Below are positions 10,827 to 21,855 of a DNA stretch of 64,000 nucleotides, piece by piece. The notes beneath the pieces are model-generated. The model was not told the DNA's origin and searched no databases. It saw only the letters and a list, made by a program, of their open reading frames with translations. Each line of letters starts with the position of its first letter. Position 1 is the first letter of the stretch. Source of the DNA: Larix kaempferi (Eukaryota; Streptophyta; Pinopsida; Pinales; Pinaceae); contig BSBM01001436.1 of the NCBI GenBank assembly GCA_027924585.1, forward strand, positions 186,001 to 250,000, given 5' to 3'. Position numbers and translations under genes: made by a program.

Positions 10827-12565
10827 TAAGAACCCTCCTCCTGAGGCAGACCTGCTCTAAGGGCCTCAACAAAACCAAAAGTTGAATCAGCATCCCTGTG
10901 CACCTCACCCTTATCAATCCTGACTGATAAAGGGATGAAGGTATCCCCCTCCTCCACCTCCTTGGTCACAGACTTCTTACAACATTTCTGGATCATTACA
11001 TTGCTAAACCTATTAGTAGAAATAGGTTTGATGAAGGGTTTATTTGATGGGTTTTTTGAGTAAATAGTCAGTGGGGTAATAGTGTCTGTACCATCCATAT
11101 TCCCCTCCACAGAGTCCCCAGAACCCGTAGCACAAAAAGTTGACTCCTTCCCCTCCACAGAGTCCCCAGAACTCGAAGCACAAACAGTAGAATCCACAAT
11201 AATTGGGGAAAAAAGAGTCCCACCTTCAAAAGTATCCGAGACAGGCTTTGTAACAGGAGGGACAACAGGTGGTGTAGAAAATGAAATATTGCATGGAATG
11301 GTATCAGAGGAGACTATATCGAGGTCCCAAGGTAAAGGGACTTTGTTTGTCAATAATAGGTGGCAGATTTCACAGGAATTAACCTCAACACCATGAGCAC
11401 ATGCATCTAATCTAGAATCCCCAAGGAAAACAATAGATGAGCCCAAACATAATTTCACCTGACCCTCAGATATTCGCCTATCTAGGGTTTTTTCCTCATT
11501 AATAATGAAATTAAGCTCATCTAATGAGACATATTTATAAGGAGTAACAGTTTGTTTGGAAGACTTACCCGGAGAATCCTTAACAGGAGTAAATTCATTT
11601 GCCAAAAAGCTCCGCTCAACCACAGGAGACTTGTCCTTCACCTCATATTCAGAAACCCCAGGCTCATACATTAATAAATATGGACAGCGAGCCATAATAT
11701 GACCAGTCTCCCTACACTAAAAACATCTGAACGGCATCCAATAGTAGTCCAATTTTTGTAAAAAATTGATTTTGCCCCAAATGATTTCTACTTCGATCGG
11801 AAGACCTCTACCTAGGTCAAGTTCTACCATAACCCAAGCCACCAATCAGTCGACCCCGTGCAATGAGCGCTTATCTGTGTGAACAAATGTACTGAATTGA
11901 TTATAAATCCCTATGAGAATATTCTTAGTCCAGAGGGAAATGGGTAACCCTGGAAGCAGCATCCACAAGTGTCTCTGCAACTGTTGCTCACGTAAGGGAT
12001 CAAATGCAAGGTGCCATCGTTTAAGAAAAATTGAACCATCCTTAAAACACCACTTACAACCCAAAATTGTACCCGTATGCTCAACCTCAGGAAGTATGAA
12101 CATAATCCAACAATTGGGCACGATGTTAACTCCCGGTGTAAGACCCAATAGAGGGGTCAAGTGGCAATGCACCCATTCCAAAATCTTCGCCTTGGAACCA
12201 GATGTAAATTCCAGCCACCCCACTAATGCACGCCCTGAGAGCATTTCAACCCTGTCAAGGTTTGTAGTTTCCTCAATGACGAACTGATGAAGCCCATCCC
12301 AAGCCTTGATAGCTTTGTTCCGATGTTGGTTGCGTGCTCGAGCCCCTCTAACCCCCAACCATCAAGAGTGTTGCCCTACGAAATCCACAGACCTCGGAAA
12401 ATCCGCAAATTGTTCAGTATCAACCGGAACTGTGTCCTTCAAAGCAACAAACTGTGGGTTCGGTTTAGTAGCATGTTCAATCTCCGAACCATCCAAAGCA
12501 GACCCTGGGCGACTGCATCTATCCCCAAGTGGTCGAAAATTGTGAATAGTCATATGAGGTGACAT
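10826..12565 (-). pseudogene. LINE ORF1: DUF4283-like RNA-binding protein with zinc knuckle
   Basis: One frame of about 580 codons runs from MSPHMTIHNF to the TAA at 10826-10828, interrupted by three stops (TGA near 12353, TGA at 11846-11848, TAG near 11718). The middle part has the DUF4283 pattern: a W-hydrophobic core ending in WHLAFDPLREQQLQ, then LWMLLPGLPISLWTKNIL. The third stop falls inside a CX2CX4HX4C zinc knuckle (CRETGHIMARC on its C-terminal side). This is the plant L1 ORF1 layout. The C-terminal half is Ser/Thr/Val-rich and contains a near-duplicated SGDSVEG segment. Confidence 0.85.
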
Positions 12566-13630
12566 TTAGAAGGGTAAAGTAATAAAACCCTAACCACGCA
12601 TCACCCAACACAAAAAGGTGTCCTGCCAGGTGTAATGTCAGACGTACATGAAAAACCGTTAGTTATGGGTCACTAAAAACAGACAAGTGTGGGTTAACCT
12701 TCAAACCAGCAGGTACAAACAATAACCCCAGAAATAAAACCCTGATCTGGTAAAAGTGAGTTGATAGTCATAAATAAAACCACCACCACCAATGCCCCAG
12801 CGCATCAAAAAGAGACAATGAGTCCTGTAGCGACTAATGACAAAACCACTGAAAACCCCCAAACAAAAACAAATCAGAATGAGTCATAGAAAGAAATTGT
12901 TCCCACTTTTTTTAATCTTGTTTGGTACTAGGTTGATTCGATGAATCAACTTGGCTCCAAGAAAATCTACGCTCACTCCGATCATCTTGTCCGTGGATCC
13001 AACAGCTGCCAGTAACCTACAGCGAACTCAAAACCTAGAAGAACCATCTCAAGCCCACATAAGCATCAACCAATCTCAAGGTAACTTGTAATTACCATTT
13101 TTATTTGATGTGTATTATAATTACACTTTCCATTTTTATTGGATGTGTATTATAATTACACTTTTATGGATATCTATGAATCTATGAATCTAATCTATTC
13201 TTTTATATAATATAAAATTCAAATTACTATTTTATTTTATAAAATTTATATTTTTTTCAATAAATTGTCTATTTTCTATTTATTAAAATAAATTGAACAT
13301 TTGTTAATTAGTCTTATCAGTTATAAAATAGTAAACCATAACAACAAAGCATAGTGTAGCTACTATGAGTTAATAGATGAGTTTTATGCATGACTATACT
13401 AACACTAGAGTACCATACCATAACACACCCTATGGTGAAAACTTAATAGCAAAATCAAAATAAACATGAGGGAATCAACAAACGCTCTGCTTAAGAAGTT
13501 TTTCACTATTAAAATTATATTTCGAGTTTGATTTGTATTTGAGTGTTTTTTATAATATTTGTGTATTCTTTAAAAAATCGTAATTTGGTAATAGTATTTT
13601 GTATTTAAAGCTATTTTTTTATAGTTTTAA
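12566..13630. other. LINE 5' flank and AT-rich unassigned DNA with a short tandem duplication
   Basis: The part up to about 12950 may be the LINE 5' untranslated region. I see no promoter motif or coding signal in it. At 13096-13166 a 36-bp unit (TTATTTGATGTGTATTAT and its near-copy TTATTGGATGTGTATTAT) is directly repeated. The remainder is low-complexity AT-rich sequence without genes. Confidence 0.5.
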
Positions 13631-13632
13631 GC

Positions 13633-14612
13633 TATGTTGCCAAGAAATTTGAGTACGGGGACGCCACTTTTTGAACGGGGTACTTGGGTACGTCCGGTAC
13701 TATATATATATATAACATGTCATAGTCATATTTTACATGTATATTTCAGATTTCTTCATAAATTATAAATCATGATTCATAAATATATATATATATACAT
13801 AAATATAAAAATAAAAATAAAATATGTCATAGTCACATTATACATGCATATTTCAGATTTCTTCATAAATTATAAATCATGATTCATAATTCTAAATTCA
13901 ATGATTCATTAAACAATAAACATTCACATTGAAAATTTGAAAAAACATAGACTCATATTAGATATCAAGTGGAAGACTGGAAGTTACATAAAATTTGATA
14001 AATCACTATACTAGGTAGTTGTAACAAATAGTCAAACTGTAATCTGAAGGTACACTTGAAATATGATTTTAAACACCTATTTGTACTGCTGTTATAGGCG
14101 ATAAAAAGTTGCAAATGTAATACTGGGTTGATGTGAGTGTATTTCTTAGTATTAAATACATATGTATATTTTTTATGTGCACATTTGGTAGTCAAATTAT
14201 GTTCCATGAGTGTTGAACGCAAAACCATAAAAACATTCCTTGTAAATCAATGCAAAATCAATCTACCAGATTCGGACAATATTCAATGGAATTTGAACAG
14301 TGTTGCAAAGTGCTTGACATAAGTCTTGAACCAGACTCCATATGCAGTTAGCAAAAAATTAGTTTAAATTTGGTTGGGGGTCATTATATTTTCCCCAATG
14401 CAATTGCATTTTGTTGATTCATACGTACCCCCGGAGAACCCAAATACGTCGTACCATTTAGCCTATAAGTACCCCTTTTTTAATAACGGTGTCTCCGGTA
14501 AATGGATCCAGTATGGGGTACGACAGGAGATGTACCTTACATGTACCCAAGTACCCAGTACGTGTACCTGGTATGGGGAAGCATACCCTACCCCTGGGTA
14601 CGGGTACCCATG
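13633..14612. repeat. GTAC-rich inverted-repeat segment, possible non-autonomous DNA transposon
   Basis: GGGTACTTGGGTAC at 13677 recurs in inverted orientation at 14543-14556, each followed by a further GGTAC at a similar offset. Additional GTACCC/GGGTAC motifs cluster on both sides (13651-13700 and 14425-14612) but not in the AT-rich centre. This fits diverged terminal inverted repeats. I could not define exact ends or a target duplication, so the element type is open. Confidence 0.4.
13711..13894. repeat. Direct duplication of a ~70-bp AT-rich unit
   Basis: A unit beginning ATGTCATAGTCA and ending ATCATGATTCATAA occurs twice about 110 bp apart with few differences, separated by an (AT)n/(AAAAT)n stretch. 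It lies inside the GTAC-rich inverted-repeat segment. Confidence 0.75.
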
Positions 14613-14990
14613 CTACATCAATCTTGTTTTCTTTTCTTGTTTATAAAAAATGGAAAAAAAAAGAAAAAAATAAAAGATTGGATTATTATGATAAAATGAA
14701 TCAACATAAATTCATTTTAATTTTAGATTTATTTGGTGTAAACTATTTTTAGAGTGAAAATTTTGAGAAATGTTTGCAGCTTAAGGGATGTGATGCACTC
14801 TTCTTAGATCTAAACTTAAGAATGATTTATGTTCATGAGAGTAGCTAGGTGCTCTACAATCCCATATGGGGGGGATTTTTTCATGTAAATTAATGTGGGT
14901 AATGCTCACATGGAAACTATAACCCACATCACAAAAAACAAAACAAAAATATACCAACATAGATCCATCTTAAACTCAAATTTTTTGATC

Positions 14991-14993
14991 TTC
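14991..14993. repeat. Target-site duplication TTC (left) of the CACTA element
   Basis: TTC precedes the CACTA terminus at 14994 and recurs at 51802-51804. Three-base duplications are diagnostic of CACTA elements. Confidence 0.75.
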
Positions 14994-15008
14994 CACTATT
15001 ACATATGG
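14994..15008 (+). repeat. CACTA left terminal inverted repeat
   Basis: CACTATTACATATGG matches the inverted right end at 14 of 15 positions; the mismatch is at position 6. Confidence 0.78.
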
Positions 15009-15741
15009 GCGGATTGTTCCATGCAATATTTCCACGTTTTCAACATTCTTTGGTTAATGAAATGAATTTTTATATTTAAAAAAAAAAAATCACATGGCGG
15101 AAAAATTGTGGCAATATCGGCGATGTTTAATTTGCGACTGACTTTAGTCCCTATAGCAACAAAATTTCTATGTTCCAATTTTCATTGCAATAGAGACGAA
15201 GGTCGAGCTATATATACTACATACTCTAACCATTATTTACACATTTGCTATAGTTGCGACACATTGAGCACGGATTTTGAACTTGCGAGGTGATTGTTTG
15301 AGCTTGGATATTCTACATAGCTATGATTTTGAACTTGCAAGGTTAGTATTTTATATTTTTTTGTCTATATTTTTATAAGGGTTAGAATTTAATATTGTTT
15401 AGTAATGAGGCTTAGGTGTTAAATGATACATCTATTAGGGTTGGGCTAATTTTTTTTTCCATTTATTAAATGTATCTATGAATGTATTTATAAATTTTAT
15501 AATAATTGTAGAGAAATATGATATAATATATCAGAATTAGGTCACCCATACATATAACAAGATTATTCTCTTGTTTTGAATTATAAGGTTATGGAAATAC
15601 TTAACACAAGAAGAAGGTACATCGGAAGTATATATTACTTTAGTCTTCATGTTTTTCTTTATAAATATAGAAATTGGCTTATAATATATTGTATTCAGAA
15701 ATATACTTATAATATCTAATGTAATTGACAAGTTATTGTTT
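15009..15741 (+). repeat. CACTA left subterminal region
   Basis: It contains TTTAGTCCCTATAGCAAC (about 15143) and TTGCAATAGAGACGAAGG (about 15185), plus GCTATAGTTGCGACAC (about 15247). These echo motifs in the right end (GTCCCTGTTACGACGATA and GGATATAGAGACGAAG on the minus strand). Such subterminal repeats are the binding sites of TNPA-type proteins in En/Spm. No open reading frame of note is seen before the LTR insertion site. Confidence 0.6.
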
Positions 15742-15746
15742 GGTAT
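15742..15746. repeat. Target-site duplication GGTAT (left) of the long solo LTR
   Basis: GGTAT precedes TGTCACCTACCC and recurs at 30201-30205, directly after GGGATGTTACA. Confidence 0.88.
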
Positions 15747-16124
15747 TGTCACCTACCCAAATTTTGAGGATATTTATTTTATATTATTTCTTTTGCAAAA
15801 TACTTTGTGCTAAATTATAATTACAAAGTTTTGTAATTAATGACCAATTTGGTCAAAGATGACTGTAATGACTCATTATTATTATTTAATAAATGAAAAT
15901 AGGAGACAAACACTCAAGAAAGCTGTTACAAGAGTGTTCACTGACCCACTAAGAGGAATGGAGTCTGAAAGAAGGCATGGGACAGATGGCAGCATTTGCA
16001 CTCTACCATTAGTTGTTGGTTATGGGACAACTCCCCCTAAAATTATGGCATTTCCTCTCCAGGTGGAGAGAGGTGAGCAGGTAGCTCACTAATGACCAAT
16101 TATTTACAAAAGGCCTAGGCAGCC

Positions 16125-16131
16125 TATAAAA
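16125..16131 (+). promoter_or_regulatory. Probable TATA box of the long Gypsy LTR
   Basis: The context CCTATAAAAGGC is followed by AATTCGAATTGAG and, 60-80 bp on, GATTCGAATA. The second LTR copy has CCTAAATAAGGAAATTCGAATTGAG at the matching place, so the downstream palindrome is better conserved than the TATA itself. The function is inferred. Confidence 0.5.
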
Positions 16132-16494
16132 GGCAATTCGAATTGAGTAGGTGGCTCTTACAATGTTTTCTGCAGAAACATTTCCTCATGTGCATCAGGT
16201 GATGACTGAGAGATTCGAATAGGTAGGCTGTGGAGAGTGCAAGTATAAGTCTGCAAAAATATTCTGAGAAAGACAAACCAGAGGTGTTGGTGTAGGTCCC
16301 TTGACTACTAAGCCTGTAAGGCTGGATAAATTTCTTGTTGCTGCAAGTGTAGGTCCTAAGCTTCTGAAGTTTCTTCCTCCTAGTGGACTAGGGAACGGAC
16401 TCGGGGGTCCTAAGGCAGGCATTCTTGCTGCTTGAGAGCAGGTTGGGTGGAATAGGCTTCTTGGGTGATTTGTTTCTTCTACCATTTTCAGGTT

Positions 16495-16499
16495 TTACA
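16495..16499. repeat. Target-site duplication TTACA (left) of Copia element 2
   Basis: TTACA precedes the LTR at 16500 and recurs at 23823-23827. Confidence 0.9.
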
Positions 16500-17148
16500 T
16501 GTTGGATTTTCAGAATTTACTTCAATATGATCTAGGATCTTAACTGAGAGAACAACATGTACAGCATATCTACAGCATATCAATCATGGAGACAATAATG
16601 CAAGCACACAAGAGACACAAAGATTTACTTGGGGAAAACCATAAAGGTGAAAAACCCCAATAACTTCCTCAGAGATAGATAGAGCAATGATACAACCAAC
16701 CAATAGAGATAGCCATAACCTAGCAGCAATCCTCCTCCTCCATAAGTGCGCCTCTCCTCATTGAGAGCATGTGTGAGAAGTGAGTGAGCAAATAGAGTGC
16801 CTCCCGCACTCTATTTATACTTGACTTGACTTGCCTTTTTACCTAACTCATGTAGGCTCGAACTTTACCACATAACATAATGCTGAGTGGGCCGACCCCC
16901 AATAGGGTGGTCTAATAACCCTTTGACCCACATGGCCGACCCCCAATAGGGTGGTCTAATAACCCTTTGACCCACATGACTTATACAGGGCCGACCCCAA
17001 ATAAGGTGGTCTAATAACCCATCAAGTATAAGTTACGACACTTACAATATAAATGACGACACTTCCTTATAGAGGAATAATACCATCTCTATAGGAATAC
17101 AATATACATATATGTGAAATACATTCCGAAGTTACATATACATCAACA
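16500..17148 (-). repeat. 3' LTR of Copia element 2
   Basis: It runs from TGTTGGATTTTCAG to ACATACATCAACA-like termini (TG..CA). The U3 holds three copies, the last partial, of a ~45-bp unit with GACCCCCAATAGGGTGGTC, itself an imperfect palindrome. Confidence 0.93.
16790..16820 (-). promoter_or_regulatory. LTR core promoter: TATA box next to a perfect hairpin
   Basis: On the minus strand TATAAATAGAGTGC is followed by GGGAG and GCACTCTATTT. The plus-strand arms AAATAGAGTGC and GCACTCTATTT are 11-bp perfect inverted repeats with a CTCCC loop, lying between the TATA box and the expected start site. The same hairpin is in the 5' LTR (23464-23490). Confidence 0.6.
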
Positions 17149-17158
17149 CTCCCTCTTA
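17149..17158 (-). other. Polypurine tract of Copia element 2
   Basis: The minus strand reads TTAAGAGGGAG next to the 3' LTR. Confidence 0.8.
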
Positions 17159-17394
17159 ACTAGGAAGGTATTTCTCAGCACAGTTCTTCTAGCACAAGTC
17201 ATCTTCTCTGGATCATCGTCACTGGATAATCGTCATCGAGTCATCATCATCGTCACTGTTGCTGCTATCTCAATCAATCTCTGAATCTACTCATCATAGG
17301 AAGTTCTACAGAGCCAGTCCTTTTTCATACTGGATGTAGGCCCACCACCTGTAGGTCTTCATCATCACTGGCCATACTGTGGAATCCTCAGGAC

Positions 17395-18065
17395 TTATTA
17401 CGTGCGTCACAAAACCTGGCTGCAGCATCCCAGGCTATTACGAGCACACAGCTCTACCTGTAGGATCTCCCAAGAGCACATTACATGTGACCCATCACAA
17501 AACCTGGCTGAAGCATCCCAGGCTGTTACGAGCACACGGCTCTACCTGTCGGATCTCCCAGGAGCACATTACATGTGATCTCACCACAAAACCTGGCTGA
17601 AGCATCCCAAGATGTTACGAGCACACAGCTCTACCTGTCGGATCTCCCAGGAGCACATTACATGTGGTCCACCACAAAACCTGGCTGAAGCATCTGAGGC
17701 CTTTTTCATCCTGTCCAGATCTCCCAGGAGCAAATTACATGTGGTCATGGCAAAACCTGGCTGAAGCATCTGAGGCCTTTTTCATCCTGTCCAGATCTCC
17801 CAGGAGCAAATTACATGCCATAGGACAAAACCTCGCAAGAGCATCTGCCAGATATCCCAGGGCACCAAATTACATGCCATAGGCAAAACCTCGAAAGACT
17901 ATCTGCAGATCTCCCAGGGCACAAATTACATGTCCTCCCAAGCAAAACCTCGCAAGAGCATTTTCCAGATGTCCCAGGGCACCGAATTACATGCCATCGG
18001 CAAAACCTCGAAAGACCATCTGCAAATCTCCCAGGGCACAAATTACATGCTTTCCTGCACAACCT
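17395..18065. repeat. Tandem array with stepwise shrinking units (88 to 59 bp)
   Basis: Nine units each start with AAAACCTGGCTG or AAAACCTCG and contain ATCTCCCAGG followed by A-T-T-A-C-A-T-G. Spacings between successive starts are about 88, 88, 86, 79, 73, 58, 59 and 59 bp. The array sits between RNase H and the 3' LTR of Copia element 2. It has no convincing coding function. Confidence 0.88.
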
Positions 18066-18182
18066 GATCCACGGCCATAAAGTATCATCTGATACTCATC
18101 AAACATCATCCTGATGTACACATGATCATCCTGATCATCATCACTGCAACATCCTGCTGCATGTCATCTGGAGAAGCTCGTC

Positions 18183-18715
18183 ATCCACGATCATCCAAGT
18201 ATCCACCTGATACATACATAGATACATGATCCACACAATGTATCCATCAACATACATGATCCACCTGATCATACAAAGATACATGATCCACACAATGTAT
18301 CCATCAGCATACATGATCTACCTGATCATACAAAGATACATGATCCACACAATGTATCCATCAGCATACATGATCTACCTGATCATACAAGGATACATGA
18401 TCCACACAATGTATCCATCAGCATCCATGATCTACCTGATCATACAAGGATACATGATCCACACAATGTATCCATCAACATCCAACATGATGCGTTCATA
18501 CAAAATACATACACATGATCCATCCGATCATATCCATCATCCAACATGATGCATATACAAAATACATACACATGATCCAACCGATCATATCCAGCATCCA
18601 ACATGATGCATATACATGCATATAATGATCCAACTGATCATATCCAGCATCCAACATGATACATACACAAAATACATATAATGATCCAACTGATCATATC
18701 CAAGCAGAAACCAGA
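18183..18715. repeat. 57-bp tandem array, CATGATCCACACAATGTATC type
   Basis: Five near-perfect 57-bp units start at 18225, 18282, 18339, 18396 and 18453, followed by degenerate shorter units to about 18715. Because 57 is a multiple of three, one frame stays open as a 19-residue repeat. That is a by-product and I do not call it a gene. The units are rich in TGATCA and CATGAT. Confidence 0.88.
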
Positions 18716-18839
18716 ACATCCTCCTGATGTTCATCATTCAGCGCTTACATCCACAGCCATGTGAAGGATCCCCCTTCCAACATGCTTGGAATGGCTTCAG
18801 CAAATGTGCTCATCACTTCTTCCTCGAAGTGTCCTCGAT

Positions 18840-20029
18840 CTAAAGCATGCCAAGCCTCTCTCTGAAGTACTCGAACTTCACCCTAGCTAGTGGCTTCGTC
18901 AGCACATCTGCAATCTGCTCGTCCGTCGCAACATACAGGAGCTTCACAACTCCTCTCTGCACCATATCCCTGATATAGTGATATTTGATCTCTATGTGTT
19001 TCGACCTGTCATGAAACACTGGGTTCTCGGATAGCTTCACACAACTCTGGTTATCACAGAAGATACCAGTAGCATCCAGTGGGAGATCAAATAACTCAGA
19101 CAGTAGCTTCCGTAGCCATACTGCCTCACAACTAGCTGAATAGGCTGCAACATACTCAGCCTCTGCTGTACTCAGTGCTACACAGGACTGCTTCCTGCTA
19201 AACCAAGAGATCACACCTGATCCCATATTGAAGCAACACCCAGATGTGCTCTTCCTATCTGCAGCACTGCCAGCCCAATCTGAATCAACATAACCCTGCA
19301 GGTTAAACTTTTGATTCGCTTCATACTTGAGCCCATAATCCACTGTACCCTTCAGGTACCTCAGAACATGCTTTACAGCAATTAGGTGAACACTCCTCGG
19401 ATCCGTCAGGAACTAGCTCAATGTGTTCACAGCAAAGCAAATGTCTGGTCTCGTGTTCGTCAGGTACATCAAGGACCCAATCATCTGACGATACATGGAG
19501 ACATCAACTGGCTCAGATGAAGCATCACATAGAAGCTTCAGATTCGATGCCATAGGTGTGGCCATATCCCTGCAGTCCATCATCCCGAACCTCTTCAGGA
19601 TCTCTACTACATACTTCCCTTGTCCAAGGAAGATTCCATATGCACTCTGCCACACCTCCATGCCAAAAACAAATAGTGCATCATCCCCAAGTTCTTCATC
19701 TCGAACTCGGTAGTAAGCTTCCGCTGCGTGTCGGCAATCAATCTATCTTCACCATACCAAGTTCTGCACATATATGATTTCCTATCATGTGTCTCAGAAC
19801 CAAGTAGCTGCTCTACATACACTTCTTCTTCAACTACACCATTCAAGGAAGCTGTCTTGAATCCATCTGGTCTATCTTCTATTTCATCACTTTTATATTT
19901 CTCAATGCTGCCATCTGCAACATGCTTGATCTGATAGTTCCATTTGGAATTCATAGCAAACTTCCCTTCATGTCTTGGGATTACATCCCAAACATCATTC
20001 TTCATGATCGACGGATCATGGCATTTCAT
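18840..20029 (-). pseudogene. Copia 2 pol remnant: RT lacking the active site, near-intact RNase H
   Basis: The higher-coordinate part starts with VWDVIPRHEG and VADGSIEKYKS, an RT entry, then jumps through deletions to LIADTQRKLTTEFEMKNLGM. The segment that should hold the Y-V-D-D catalytic motif is absent. The connection and RNase H follow: SLMYLTNTRPDICFAVNTLS, a TAG at 19413-19415, then GYVDSDWAGSAADRKSTSG, ALSTAEAEYVAA, IFCDNQSCVKLS and DVLTKPLARVKFEYF, ending at a normal C-terminus. RNase H is continuous with the connection frame apart from that one stop. The product would be inactive as a polymerase. Confidence 0.88.
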
Positions 20030-21855
20030 TTCTTCATCCCAGATCCTGGGAACTTCAATATGTTCAATATCTTCAATAGATATCTTTGTTGCTGGAACAA
20101 ATGTTGTAGTTCTTCTTTTGTAGGAGATGGCATACGATCTTTCCTACACAACAAGTTAAATTGCATGATTAGAAAACATCTCATAGTTTTCAGAACAAAT
20201 TCTTACACATAAAGAAATATGCCATACAGTCATGCAATTATCTTAGCCAATGCTTCAATACAACATTTATCCATATTCCGTAACTTTCTAGATGCCTTCC
20301 AATCTCTACCAGAACATTGTTAAGAGTGTGCACAACTCCCAACATGTCAGCAAAGAGGTTTCATTCTAGATAAGTAGCAATGGAATGTTGTACAGTGCCA
20401 TAGGCCACTTACCCATGCATATTAGGAGTATACTGTTCATCAATGCAACTATTCTAATATGCATAATACACAACCTAATTCTAGGAACATCAGTATATAC
20501 ATTATTGAACAGTATTATTTAAGAAATGACAATTCAAATACTTATCTTTGTCTGTTCGTTGGGTGGACTCCCTCTGAGTCTTCGCTTCCTTGCAGGAGCT
20601 GCTGGAGTCCTAATCTGAAGTAGCTTCTTCTACACCTTTCTGTTGTGGGAGGTAGAGAGATGGTCAACTCCCTCTGAATATCTGCATCCTTTCATAAACC
20701 ACTGGAGTGTACTCCCTCTTGATCTTTGCTTCCTGGATTACCTGTCCTTGAACTTACATTCATCCTTGGTTCCTATGCATGCTTATTAGTATCATGATTG
20801 TGTTATCCTTGTGATCTCATATAAAATCATACATTCATTAGTATACTATTAAAACACAATAATCTCAAGCATGTATAGTCATGATCATTTCAAACAGAAA
20901 ATAATAAGCATTAGCATTCAAGGTTTATGTAGAATTCTTAAGGTTAGTCAAATCATAAGAAACATAACATGTATAAACCTGTAATTACTCAAACCTATGA
21001 CTCTTCAGGTTAGTTGAATCATCAATCAAGATAAGAGATATATTATGCATGAAACCTGTGATTATTCAAACCTATACCTTCATGATTCTTCTGGTTAGTC
21101 ATATCATCAATTAAGGTAAGAAACATAATATGCATACAACCATGATTATTCAAACCTATGACTTCATGAATAATCATTATCAACAACAGTATAAGATCCT
21201 AACATAAGGTAGGATTCTAACTTGATATAGGAAAAACATACCTGGATTAGTATGCTAGCTATTTATGTCTAACATACTCACATGATGTCTTCTTGTTCTT
21301 CTTCAATGACTTGTGCTAGTAACCTGTATATCTCATAGGTTAACTATTACAAAACCAAGTTATACATACCTCGTAAATGGATCTTCTATGAGATCCATGA
21401 CAATGGATGAATCTTTGTCCTCATGTTATCATGATCATATGTTCTTGGACCAGAACATGATCTGTCTTTCTTGGTGTACCTTTCATGTTAGTAGACAACA
21501 TAAACCTCATACAACACCATAATGCATTAGTACAATCATAAGTGTCAACACCCTAACCAATGAATATCTTCTATCATGCATTCATAATTTTGTTAAGGTG
21601 ATACAACAAATCTAAAATCAAAATTGTACTAACCGTAATAACATGAAGACAAACATACCATAAACTTAATCATGGACAAATATCGAAACATACCTCGATG
21701 AGTCATACCTGTCGAGATCGCTTGTAATCTTCTTATGCAAGGCCTTATCCTCATCTCCCTCTGAGACAGGAACTTCTTCACTTATGCAGGTGATAAATCC
21801 ATCTTCTTCTAGGATTAACCCAATCCACTTGATTTGCAAGAACTGGACCTTGAGC
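20030..21855 (-). other. Non-coding internal region of Copia element 2 with short direct repeats
   Basis: Gag, protease and integrase should lie here, but no frame carries their motifs. Two repeat clusters are visible: CTCCCTCTGA..TTCGCTTCCT-type units (20565-20750, about three), and three ~75-bp units around TTATTCAAACCTATGAC with AGAAACATAA (20940-21180). The origin of this filler is unknown. Confidence 0.6.

Larger units (their letters stand above)
1526..12565 (-). mobile_element. L1-like LINE retrotransposon, degenerate, split by a Copia insertion
   Basis: Reading down the minus strand gives ORF1 (DUF4283-like plus zinc knuckle), then ORF2 (endonuclease, RT, C-terminal region), in the order expected for plant L1 elements. 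The RT reading continues exactly across the Copia element when its 5-bp target duplication is removed, which shows that the two halves are one LINE. Neither a poly(A) tail nor target duplications were found. The 3' end abuts a truncated LTR at about 1525. Many in-frame stops and at least one homopolymer frameshift show that it is inactive. Confidence 0.85.

Noticed and set aside
11082-11396. Plus-strand 104-codon ORF
   Set aside because: It lies antisense within LINE ORF1 and mirrors its repeats; a shadow frame.
18226-18549. 107-codon repetitive ORF (19-residue repeat)
   Set aside because: It is a by-product of a 57-bp tandem array whose period is a multiple of three; no independent coding evidence.
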